5,791 nucleotides of DNA from an uncultured Pseudomonadota bacterium (GTDB lineage Bacteria > SAR324 > NAC60-12). The notes under the pieces are model-generated. The model was not told the origin of the DNA and did not search any database. It saw only the letters and a list, made by a program, of their open reading frames with translations. Below, piece after piece: positions 1 through 5,791 of the stretch (position 1 is its first letter; every line of letters starts with the position of its first letter). Location of the stretch: contig CAJXDX010000114.1 in the NCBI GenBank assembly GCA_913052275.1, positions 1 through 5,791 on the forward strand, read 5' to 3'. Position numbers and translations under genes: made by a program.

Positions 1-171
1 TTAGAATTTTCAATAACTTTCCTCAACTTTTTTCTTTCCTTCACGTAGCCATTTTATGGCATGAGATTTGCCTTTTCTGACTGATATGCATAAGTAACTG
101 AGCGAAGTCAGCTCTTAGTTTAAGTCTGATTGAGGCACAACATAATTCATTGCAATTATTATTTCGTTGCC
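1..171. other. Left-end non-coding stretch upstream of aat
   Basis: No gene is supported here. All plus-strand frames are closed by stops well before aat. On the minus strand one frame is open for 34 codons (114 down to 10) but has no ATG, GTG or TTG start; extending it to the ATG at 150-148 crosses an in-frame TAA at 117-115. A small imperfect hairpin can be drawn at 96-120 (AACTGAG pairing with CTC and AGTT, two-base bulge), with no U-tract after it, so it is not a convincing terminator. The aat promoter probably lies here, but I see no clear -35/-10 or Bacteroidota-type pair. Confidence 0.5.
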
Positions 172-864
172 ATGCCTGTTTATCAGCTTATCCCTGATAT
201 TCCTTTATTTCCTCCTGCAGAAGAAGCTGAAGCTGATGGTTTATTGGCGGTTGGAGGTGATTTAACAAAAGAACGATTGCTTGCGGCATATCGACAGGGG
301 ATTTTTCCATGGTATGAAGTTGGACAGCCCATTTTGTGGTGGTGCCCGGACCCTCGTCTGGTTTTGTTTCCGGAAGAGCTTAAAATATCCCGAAGTCTAC
401 GCAAAGTTCTGCGCAAGCAGGAGTTTGAAATTCGCTTCGATTCATCATTTGAAAATGTAATCAAAGCCTGTGCTGATGTCAGAACCGAGCAAGGTAAAGG
501 AACCTGGATAATTCCTGAAATGCAGCAAGCCTATACTGAACTGCACCAGGAAGGCTATGCACATTCTGTTGAAAGCTGGCTTAATGGGGAACTGGTAGGA
601 GGCCTGTACGGAATTTCATTAGGACAATGTTTTTTTGGGGAATCAATGTTCAGTACTGTTAGCGATTCTTCTAAAGCGGCATTGGTCGCACTTGCTGAAT
701 TTTCCAAGCAGGCAGGAATAAAAATTATTGATTGCCAAATGACCACACAACATCTTTTAAGTTTGGGAGCACGGGAAATTGATCGGCAATCATTTTTGAG
801 GAAACTTAATCAATACCTTGAAAAACCTGATATAAAAGGACCATGGAATGGCAGAGCAAACTAA
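172..864 (+). CDS. aat: Leucyl/phenylalanyl-tRNA-protein transferase
   Basis: Cytosolic enzyme of the bacterial N-degron pathway: it moves Leu or Phe from aminoacyl-tRNA to the N-terminal Lys or Arg of proteins, marking them for ClpS and the ClpAP protease (family knowledge). Read from the ATG at 172 the protein has 230 residues, close to the 234 of E. coli Aat. Family blocks appear in order: FPP near residue 13, GLLAVGGDL at 23-31, GIFPWY at 43-48, ILWWCPDPR at 54-62, SRSLRK at 73-78, TWI at 111-113, HSVESW at 131-136, GGLYG at 143-147, GESMFS at 156-161, IDCQ at 186-189 and HLLSLGA at 194-200. The usual WSPDPR is WCPDPR here, a mild change. An in-frame TTG at 130 would add 14 residues unlike the family N-terminus, so 172 is preferred. 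No Shine-Dalgarno is visible. The SPOR gene follows after 23 bases, implying co-transcription. The clpA, clpS or infA neighbours often seen in Proteobacteria are absent from the window. Confidence 0.96.
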   Translation: MPVYQLIPDIPLFPPAEEAEADGLLAVGGDLTKERLLAAYRQGIFPWYEVGQPILWWCPDPRLVLFPEELKISRSLRKVLRKQEFEIRFDSSFENVIKACADVRTEQGKGTWIIPEMQQAYTELHQEGYAHSVESWLNGELVGGLYGISLGQCFFGESMFSTVSDSSKAALVALAEFSKQAGIKIIDCQMTTQHLLSLGAREIDRQSFLRKLNQYLEKPDIKGPWNGRAN

Positions 865-887
865 GTTAATACAAACAAATAATTGAC

Positions 888-1622
888 ATGCCGGAATCAC
901 GAGGAAAAAAAGTTTTTCGAATTCAACTTACACTACCCGTTGTTGTACTTTTAACAACTCTGAGTACTTTCAGTCTTGCTGCAGCTTTTTATCTTGGAAT
1001 GGTTACCGAAAAAAGCATGCAGCGCCCGCCGGAGTATCCTGATGTAGAAACGGATATTTCTGCAGAAAAACCTTTGTCAGAAGAAGACCTGAAGTTTTTC
1101 GGACTGAGTGAACGTAATAAAGAGCAGGAATCGATTAATCTGGAGGAACTGCGTGACTTAAAAAAGAAGACTGAAGAACTGACAAAAGTGCCGGAAAAAC
1201 CTGAGCCTGTAACACCTGAAAAACCAAAGTCAGCCTCCCCTGAAAAAACTGAACTTACCACAAAAGAAACACCTAAGCCAAAAACACCTGAAGTGCCAAA
1301 ATCAGACACTTCCATTGTAGAAACCCCAAAAATCCCCGATGCTGCAGAAGAACCTGCAGTAACAAAACCAGTAGCAACCACAGAAGATGCAGCATACACA
1401 ATCCAGGTTTTTGCTTCTAGAAAGCATGAAAACGCAAAAAAGCTTGTTGAAAAACTTAAGGGGAATGGTTTTGAAGATGCATTCATCTTTAAACACACAG
1501 CAGGCAGCAAAACGCTTTATCGTGTGCGCGTTGGAAAAGTTGAGCGTTCAGAAACTAAAGAATTGGCAGACAAGCTTAAAAACCTGAAATTTATTGAATC
1601 TGTCCAAGTTACCCGTTTCTAA
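888..1622 (+). CDS. SPOR-domain, single-pass inner-membrane protein
   Basis: A 244-residue protein with FtsN-like topology. A short basic N-terminus (RGKKVFR at 5-11) precedes one hydrophobic segment at about 14-38. An acidic and coiled-coil-prone stretch follows (about 52-100, containing EEDLKFFGLSERN), then a Pro/Glu/Lys-rich linker at about 100-165, and a C-terminal SPOR domain at about 169-244. The SPOR domain shows the typical YTIQVFAS opening strand and the later LYRVRVGKV strand, each followed by a helix rich in Lys and Glu. SPOR domains bind glycan strands of peptidoglycan that lack stem peptides, usually at division septa, so a periplasmic role in division or wall remodelling is inferred. 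The linker carries an octapeptide repeat, listed separately. The ATG start gives a normal basic cytoplasmic tail; no Shine-Dalgarno is seen. The gene lies 23 bases after aat. It resembles FtsN or DedD only in architecture, so I assign no symbol. Confidence 0.88.
   Translation: MPESRGKKVFRIQLTLPVVVLLTTLSTFSLAAAFYLGMVTEKSMQRPPEYPDVETDISAEKPLSEEDLKFFGLSERNKEQESINLEELRDLKKKTEELTKVPEKPEPVTPEKPKSASPEKTELTTKETPKPKTPEVPKSDTSIVETPKIPDAAEEPAVTKPVATTEDAAYTIQVFASRKHENAKKLVEKLKGNGFEDAFIFKHTAGSKTLYRVRVGKVERSETKELADKLKNLKFIESVQVTRF
1188..1307 (+). repeat. Five-unit 24-bp tandem repeat inside the SPOR gene
   Basis: Five consecutive 24-base units start at 1188, 1212, 1236, 1260 and 1284 and encode octapeptides at residues 101-140: VPEKPEPV, TPEKPKSA, SPEKTELT, TKETPKPK and TPEVPKSD. 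The first three share the core CCNGAAAAA at the same offset; the fourth is degenerate and the fifth partly restores the pattern. The unit length is a multiple of three, so gain or loss of a unit would keep the frame and only change the length of the periplasmic linker. Confidence 0.8.
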
Positions 1623-1687
1623 ACTGTGTCTAATTTAAGCTTCCAGATTTTATCCTTACATTTCTTAACAGTCATATCAGGCAGCGA

Positions 1688-2383
1688 ATGAGCAATTATT
1701 GGCGTTATTCACGCTCAGCTTATTACTCCGCTGTTGCAGCTCTGCCTTTACTGGTGATTTATGAAATACTGATTGTCCTTAGCCAATCACGATATTGGGG
1801 GATCAGAAACGCTGCCGATGTATGGATCCGTACTTTTTTAATGGCTTTTGATCTCCAGGCACAACACTTGACCTTTGTGTTGATTGGGATTTCACTGGCT
1901 TTGATCCCAATAGCCAAATCAAGAGCACGAGGAATAAAGTTGAAAGCAAATTACTTTGCATTGATGTTTGCTGAGTCTCTTGCTTTCAGTCTGGTTCTCG
2001 GAGTAGTGTTACAATCCATTTTACGAATGGGCGGACTTTCCTCCGGAGGCCCTGGAAGCGGGTTAATGCAGAATCTTGCTCTTTCAGTTGGTGCAGGCTT
2101 ATTCGAAGAAATAATTTTCAGGGTACTTTTATTAAATTTACTTTTTTTGCTGCTAAGCCCTTTGTTCAAAAAAAAGGTAGTCTCGGCAGTTGTTGCAGTT
2201 TTACTAGCTTCCTTCCTGTTTTCACTTAGCCATTATGTAGGCACCATGGCAGATACATGGCAGCTTTACAGTTTCATGTTTCGCTGGGCTGCGGGATTAT
2301 TGTTTACTGTCCTCTATTTTATACGTGGATTTGCCATAACAGCTTACACGCATGCGCTCTATGATATTTGGGTTCTTGTTTGA
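1688..2383 (+). CDS. CPBP-family intramembrane metalloprotease (Abi/Rce1-like)
   Basis: A very hydrophobic 231-residue protein with about six to eight predicted membrane segments (for example 14-33, 90-112, 142-160, 165-182 and 202-218). It carries the three CPBP motifs: EEIIFR at 140-145 (EExxxR), FSLSH at 178-182 (FxxxH), and HALYD at 222-226 (HxxxN/D, here with Asp). In the Rce1 structure, Glu and His residues of these motifs are catalytic. Bacterial members are linked to prenyl-protein-type cleavage, bacteriocin self-immunity or unknown membrane roles, and nothing here shows the substrate. The N-terminal YWRYSRS just before the first membrane segment, and basic loops at 77-86 and 161-163, suggest cytoplasmic faces. 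The gap after the SPOR gene is 65 bases. A weak AGG six bases before the ATG is the only ribosome-binding hint. No bacteriocin precursor is visible nearby, so a general envelope role seems likelier than immunity. Confidence 0.9.
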   Translation: MSNYWRYSRSAYYSAVAALPLLVIYEILIVLSQSRYWGIRNAADVWIRTFLMAFDLQAQHLTFVLIGISLALIPIAKSRARGIKLKANYFALMFAESLAFSLVLGVVLQSILRMGGLSSGGPGSGLMQNLALSVGAGLFEEIIFRVLLLNLLFLLLSPLFKKKVVSAVVAVLLASFLFSLSHYVGTMADTWQLYSFMFRWAAGLLFTVLYFIRGFAITAYTHALYDIWVLV

Positions 2384-2433
2384 TTTTGAGACTTCAGATT
2401 AAATTTGTGAATTTTATCTTCTTAAACCATATT

Positions 2434-2462
2434 TTGCCTTAAATATAACTAATCCTTAAAAC
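2434..2462 (+). promoter_or_regulatory. Weak candidate promoter for the aminotransferase gene
   Basis: TTGCCT at 2434-2439 and TAAAAC at 2457-2462 are each a four-of-six match to the sigma-70 boxes and are spaced by 17 bases, placing a start site about ten bases before the ATG at 2480. The 96-base gap after the CPBP gene is AT-rich and could hold a promoter, but matches this weak are expected by chance in such sequence. Confidence 0.22.
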
Positions 2463-2479
2463 ACCGATACCTTTTTTAA

Positions 2480-3640
2480 ATGAAAGTTCCATTGCTTGAT
2501 CTGCATCCTCCTCTGAAGGATTTGCGTGATGAAATAGTTGAAGCAGTAACCCGGGTAATAGATTCAACCCGCTACATCATGGGCCCGGAAATTGATGACC
2601 TGGAAAAGGAAATCGCTGAATATTGTGGAACTGAAGACGCAGTAGGAGTATCTTCGGGCACAGACGCGCTACTGATTTCTCTTATGGTTTTAGACGTTGG
2701 CCCTGGAGATATTGTGTTAACCAGCAATTTTTCATTCTTTGCCACTGCAGGTGTAGTTGCACGATTGAATGCCACTCCGGTTTTCGTTGACATAGATCCG
2801 GAAACCTTCAACATTGATCCGGAGCAGTTGAAAGCTACATTGGCCGAAATGGATGAGGAAAAAAGAAAACGGGTTAAGGCAATAATTCCGGTTCATCTTT
2901 ACGGCCAATGTGCCGATATGGCTGAAATATTAAAAATTGCAGACAAGTTCGATATCCCTGTCATTGAAGACTGTGCCCAGGCAATTGGTGCAGAATGCAA
3001 AATTGATGGGGAAAAAAGATGTGCAGGCAGTATAGGTGATTTTGGATGTTTTTCATTTTTCCCATCAAAAAATTTAGGAGGAATAGGTGACGGAGGGATT
3101 GTAACAGTCAACAAATCCGAACTGGCCGAATTGCTTCGTCTGAAAAGGGTACACGGTGGTGAGAGAAGCTATTACCATCGTGTGATAGGAGGCAACTTCA
3201 GACTTGATCCAATTCAGGCAGCAGTAATACGAATCAAGCTGCCTCATTTAAATGGATGGCACGAACAGCGCCAAAAAAATGCCCAGAATTACAACAAGTT
3301 ATTTGCTGAATCAGGTTTAAATGAGAAAATAAGAACACCCCTAATCATGCATCCTCAAACAATGCAAAATCCTCATATTTTTAACCAGTATGTGATCAGA
3401 ACAGAAAGGCGAGATGATTTGCAGTCATTTTTGGAAGCGCAGGGAATCGCATCTGGTGTATATTACCCTATTCCTTTTCACCTGCAAGAGTGTTTTCAAT
3501 ATTTGGGAGGAAAGAAAGGGGATTTTCCCGTTTCAGAGACTGCAGCAAAAGAGGTTCTTGCCCTGCCGGTTTATCCGGGAATGACAACTGGTATGCAGGA
3601 AAAAGTGGTAGAGCAAATTAAAGTATTCCACCATTCTTAA
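2480..3640 (+). CDS. DegT/DnrJ/EryC1/StrS-family PLP aminotransferase
   Basis: A 386-residue fold-type-I aminotransferase of full family length that probably moves an amino group from glutamate to a keto-sugar nucleotide in the cytosol. Visible landmarks: MKVPLLDL at the N-terminus; SSGTDAL at 58-64, the PLP phosphate loop; PVHLYGQ at 137-143; EDCAQAIGA at 163-171, where Asp164 should contact the PLP ring nitrogen; FSFFPSKNLGG at 191-201 with Lys197 as the Schiff-base lysine; and GGNFRLDPIQAA at 237-248, the conserved N-x-R segment. The EDxAQ form rather than EDxAH recalls sugar 3-aminotransferases such as WbpE/WlbC-like enzymes; this subfamily assignment is inference. No dehydrogenase, dehydratase, acetyltransferase or glycosyltransferase gene lies beside it, so the glycan is unknown. 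No Shine-Dalgarno precedes the ATG. Its TAA interlocks with the stop of the opposing EF-G gene. Members of this superfamily also include dehydratases that use His in place of Lys; Lys197 argues against that here. Confidence 0.93.
   Translation: MKVPLLDLHPPLKDLRDEIVEAVTRVIDSTRYIMGPEIDDLEKEIAEYCGTEDAVGVSSGTDALLISLMVLDVGPGDIVLTSNFSFFATAGVVARLNATPVFVDIDPETFNIDPEQLKATLAEMDEEKRKRVKAIIPVHLYGQCADMAEILKIADKFDIPVIEDCAQAIGAECKIDGEKRCAGSIGDFGCFSFFPSKNLGGIGDGGIVTVNKSELAELLRLKRVHGGERSYYHRVIGGNFRLDPIQAAVIRIKLPHLNGWHEQRQKNAQNYNKLFAESGLNEKIRTPLIMHPQTMQNPHIFNQYVIRTERRDDLQSFLEAQGIASGVYYPIPFHLQECFQYLGGKKGDFPVSETAAKEVLALPVYPGMTTGMQEKVVEQIKVFHHS
3637..3640. other. Interlocking convergent stop codons (TTAA)
   Basis: The plus-strand aminotransferase stop TAA occupies 3638-3640. 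The minus-strand EF-G stop TAA occupies 3639-3637. The palindromic TTAA therefore ends both genes, which overlap by four bases. There is no intergenic space for a terminator, and I see no strong GC hairpin followed by a T-run in the last 100 bases of either gene; only a four-pair CCGG-TTTAT-CCGG stem is present near 3567-3579. Confidence 0.95.
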
Positions 3641-5745
3641 TCATCATTTTCCTTGAGCCTCTCCTGACGTTCCTTAATCACTTTTTCCTGAACAAATTTC
3701 GGACATTCTGAATATTTTTCAAATTCCATGGTGTAATTTGCTTTTCCCTCAGTCATGGAACGTAGCGTTGTAGCATAACCAAACATTTCTCCCAGGGGAA
3801 CTCCGGAATTGATAACTGTCTCATCACCTTTCATTTCTGTACCATATATTACTCCACGCCTTGAACTTAGATCACCGATCACTGATCCTTGAAATTCACT
3901 TGGAGATTCTATTTCAACTTTCATAACCGGTTCAAGCAAAACGGGATCTGCTTTTTCAACTGCCTGACGCATAGCGTACCGTGATGCGAGTTGAAAAGCC
4001 AAATCACTGGAATCAACCTCATGGTATTTACCTTCATTAAGGGTGACCCTGATATTAACCATTGGGAATGCGGCAAGGGGTCCTTTTTCCATCACATCTC
4101 TGAATCCTTTTTCGCAGGCAGGAACATGTTCTGAAGGGATTGATCCTCCAAATATTTTGTTTACGAATTCAAATCCCTCTTCATTATCCAGCGGCAGTGG
4201 TTCAACAGAACCATTCACACCTGCAAACTGTCCTGCTCCTCCGGTTTGTTTTTTGTGTAAATAATCAAACCCTGCCGTTTTGGTAATTGCCTCTCGGTAG
4301 TTGACCTGTGGTGCGCCTACAATTACATCTATTCCATATTCACGACGCATCCGTTCAATATAAATATCCAAATGAAGTTCACCCATTCCGGAAATTACCG
4401 TATCTCCAGACTCTTCATCTGTAGCAACATGAAAAGTTGGATCCTCCCGAGTAAATCTTCCGAGTGCTTTACTCATTTTCATATGCTGTTCGTTATTTTT
4501 CCCTTTTACTGCCAGCGAAATTACAGCATTCGGCACAAAAATAGATTCACATGAAACATGAATTCCATCTCCACAAAAAGTGTCTCCAGAAGCACAATCC
4601 ACTCCAACCATTGCAACAATATCTCCTGCTTCAGCGACATCAATGTTCTCTCGGTCATTTGAGTGCATTCTTACCATGCGCCCAATTCGCATTTTGTTGC
4701 CAGTTCTTGAATTAATTACCTGCTCTCCTTTACGCAGTTTACCCTGATAAATCCTGGTATATGTCAGCTGTCCAAACTGCTCTTCCGTAAGCTTAAAAGC
4801 CATGGCAACTGTAGGCTTTTCAGGATCACAACTCAAAACGATATCTTCCTGAGTTTTGATATCTTTTGCTTTGGTTGAAACTGATTCCAAAGGAGAAGGC
4901 AAATATCGGGTTACAGCATCCAGCAATAATTGAACTCCTTTGTTTTTGAATGCGCTACCCATGTAAACGGGGCATAATTCAAGTGACTGTACCCCTTTTT
5001 TTATTGCTGCGTGGATGGTATCTTCTTCAATTTCATTATCTTCAAGTAAATCTTCCATCATTTGATCATCAAACATGGATACTGCTTCCAACATCTCAGC
5101 CCGATACCTTTCTGCGTCTTCCTTCATATCATCAGGGATTTCCTCGATGCGAACGTCATCTCCATGTTCACCATCAAAATAATTGGCTTTCATTCTGATC
5201 AGGTCAATCACTCCTGCATGATCTTCTTCAAGTCCAATTGGTAGCTGTATTGCAACAGCATTCAGTTTAAGAATGTCACAAATGCCTTTTATCCCATTAT
5301 GTGGGTTTGCACCCATCCGGTCCAGTTTGTTCACAAATGCCAGTCGTGGAACATTGTAGCGTTTCATTTGACGATCTACTGTAATCGATTGTGACTGAAT
5401 ACCAGCCACACCGCATAGTATCATTATTGCTCCATCAAGAACTCTTAGCGAGCGTTCAACTTCTACTGTAAAATCAACATGCCCAGGGGTATCAATGATG
5501 TTTATTTTCTTATCATTCCAGTCTACACTTGTAGCTGCAGATGTAATGGTGATTCCTTTTTCTTTTTCCAGTTCCATGTGATCCATCGTCGCACCGGAAC
5601 CGCCACCACGTACTTCTTCAATTTTGTGGATTTTTCCTGCATAGTACAGAATTCTTTCCGTGAGAGTTGTTTTACCACTGTCAATGTGAGCAGAGATGCC
5701 GATGTTTCTGGTGTTTTCAAGTATTTTTTGAGATGCGGGGTTCAT
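3637..5745 (-). CDS. fusA: Elongation factor G, mtEFG1/spdEFG1 type
   Basis: A complete 702-residue ribosomal translocase GTPase. GTP-binding motifs: AHIDSGKT at 19-26, GITI at 64-67, DTPGH at 85-89 with catalytic His89, NKLD at 139-142 and GSA at 263-265. Domains by homology: G with its insert about 1-290, II about 305-410, III about 415-490, IV about 490-610, V about 612-690. Several features match mitochondrial EF-G1 and the spirochaete/planctomycete/deltaproteobacterial spdEFG1 rather than the usual bacterial EF-G: SGKTTLTERIL instead of AGKTTTTERIL, a longer RGGGSGA segment before MDHMELE, DRQMKRYNVP, NKLDRMGANP, a domain-IV loop HKKQTGGAGQ in place of GGRGQ, and the C-terminal YTMEFEKY. 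In organisms with this type the EF-G1 paralogue does translocation and a separate EF-G2 handles ribosome recycling (known for Borrelia and mitochondria). The ATG at 5745 gives the standard N-terminus; no Shine-Dalgarno is visible. No rpsJ or tuf follows; rpsL or rpsG could lie just outside the right edge. Confidence 0.96.
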   Translation of the reverse strand: MNPASQKILENTRNIGISAHIDSGKTTLTERILYYAGKIHKIEEVRGGGSGATMDHMELEKEKGITITSAATSVDWNDKKINIIDTPGHVDFTVEVERSLRVLDGAIMILCGVAGIQSQSITVDRQMKRYNVPRLAFVNKLDRMGANPHNGIKGICDILKLNAVAIQLPIGLEEDHAGVIDLIRMKANYFDGEHGDDVRIEEIPDDMKEDAERYRAEMLEAVSMFDDQMMEDLLEDNEIEEDTIHAAIKKGVQSLELCPVYMGSAFKNKGVQLLLDAVTRYLPSPLESVSTKAKDIKTQEDIVLSCDPEKPTVAMAFKLTEEQFGQLTYTRIYQGKLRKGEQVINSRTGNKMRIGRMVRMHSNDRENIDVAEAGDIVAMVGVDCASGDTFCGDGIHVSCESIFVPNAVISLAVKGKNNEQHMKMSKALGRFTREDPTFHVATDEESGDTVISGMGELHLDIYIERMRREYGIDVIVGAPQVNYREAITKTAGFDYLHKKQTGGAGQFAGVNGSVEPLPLDNEEGFEFVNKIFGGSIPSEHVPACEKGFRDVMEKGPLAAFPMVNIRVTLNEGKYHEVDSSDLAFQLASRYAMRQAVEKADPVLLEPVMKVEIESPSEFQGSVIGDLSSRRGVIYGTEMKGDETVINSGVPLGEMFGYATTLRSMTEGKANYTMEFEKYSECPKFVQEKVIKERQERLKENDD

Positions 5746-5791
5746 AGCCCAGTCTGATGAATTTATGGAAAAAAGTTATATATAATAAATA
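5746..5791 (-). promoter_or_regulatory. Leader of the EF-G gene, possible promoter element
   Basis: Forty-six bases upstream of the EF-G ATG are in the window. The distal half is almost pure A/T on the coding strand. TAACTTTT (complement of 5771-5778) is a seven-of-eight match to the Bacteroidota -7 consensus TAnnTTTG and lies about 25 bases before the ATG; its -33 partner would fall outside the window. The AT-rich block could equally be a sigma-70 -10 region or plain intergenic sequence. No Shine-Dalgarno-like GGAG is present. Confidence 0.2.

Noticed and set aside
96..120. Bulged hairpin AACTGAG / CTC-TT-AGTT upstream of aat
   Set aside because: A short, imperfect stem without a U-tract or a known riboswitch pattern; such structures are frequent by chance.
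10..150. Minus-strand reading frame from the ATG at 150 to a TGA at 12-10, with a Lys-rich C-terminal half, interrupted by one TAA at 117-115
   Set aside because: The part after the internal stop is only 34 codons with no start codon, and an open run of that length is common by chance. I recognise no family, so I do not call it a gene or a pseudogene.
183..464. Minus-strand open frame opposite aat
   Set aside because: Shadow of the well-conserved aat coding sequence, with no recognisable domain.
989..1510. Long minus-strand open frame (173 codons) opposite the SPOR gene
   Set aside because: It is antisense to a clear SPOR-domain gene. Its Ser/Phe/Val/Gly-rich composition is what the complement of Lys/Glu/Pro-rich codons produces, and it shows no family motif.
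1623..1687. Possible promoter or terminator between the SPOR and CPBP genes
   Set aside because: The 65 bases contain no paired -35/-10 boxes and no hairpin with a T-run; only a distant five-base inverted match (ACTGT/ACAGT).
2384..2479. TAccTTTT at 2468-2475 as a Bacteroidota -7 box
   Set aside because: It lies only a few bases before the ATG and has no TTTG or TTG partner at the required spacing.
3567..3579. CCGG-TTTAT-CCGG inverted repeat near the end of the aminotransferase gene, as a terminator
   Set aside because: Only four pairs, no T-run after it, and it encodes conserved residues of the protein.
4043..5757. Several plus-strand open frames of 60-92 codons opposite the EF-G gene
   Set aside because: All are antisense shadows of a highly conserved gene, with no motifs and no plausible ribosome-binding context.
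1..5791. A novel defence, mobile or CRISPR-like system
   Set aside because: Every long open frame belongs to a known family, and there are no transposase, integrase, toxin-antitoxin or regularly spaced repeat signatures. The only tandem repeat is inside a coding linker.

Overview
The window carries five complete protein genes and is densely packed. It has no rRNA, tRNA, CRISPR array, insertion sequence or phage gene that I can see. Base composition is AT-leaning (about 40% G+C by eye). The envelope genes (a SPOR-domain protein and a probable sugar-nucleotide aminotransferase) suggest a Gram-negative bacterium. None of the five genes has a strong Shine-Dalgarno sequence, which is common in Bacteroidota, Balneolota and relatives. 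The EF-G at the right end belongs to the mitochondrial/spirochaete-planctomycete-deltaproteobacterial (mtEFG1/spdEFG1) type. These hints do not fix a phylum; I favour an FCB-group or deltaproteobacteria-like lineage with low confidence.

Layout, left to right. Positions 1-171 hold no gene I can support. Four genes then run on the plus strand: aat (172-864), leucyl/phenylalanyl-tRNA-protein transferase of the N-degron pathway; a one-pass membrane protein with a periplasmic peptidoglycan-binding SPOR domain (888-1622), whose linker contains a 24-base tandem repeat; a CPBP-family (Abi/Rce1-like) intramembrane protease (1688-2383); and a DegT/DnrJ/EryC1/StrS PLP-dependent aminotransferase (2480-3640). 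Gaps between them grow from 23 to 65 to 96 bases, so aat and the SPOR gene are very likely co-transcribed, while the aminotransferase may have its own promoter. On the minus strand, facing them, is a full-length elongation factor G gene (5745-3637). Its stop codon interlocks with that of the aminotransferase in a shared TTAA.

The genes do not form one pathway. Aat is protein turnover, SPOR and CPBP are envelope functions, the aminotransferase probably supplies an amino sugar for a surface glycan, and EF-G is translation. I found no previously undescribed system. The points most worth checking are the EF-G subtype and its placement outside a visible str operon, the convergent overlap with no terminator, and the octapeptide repeat in the SPOR protein.
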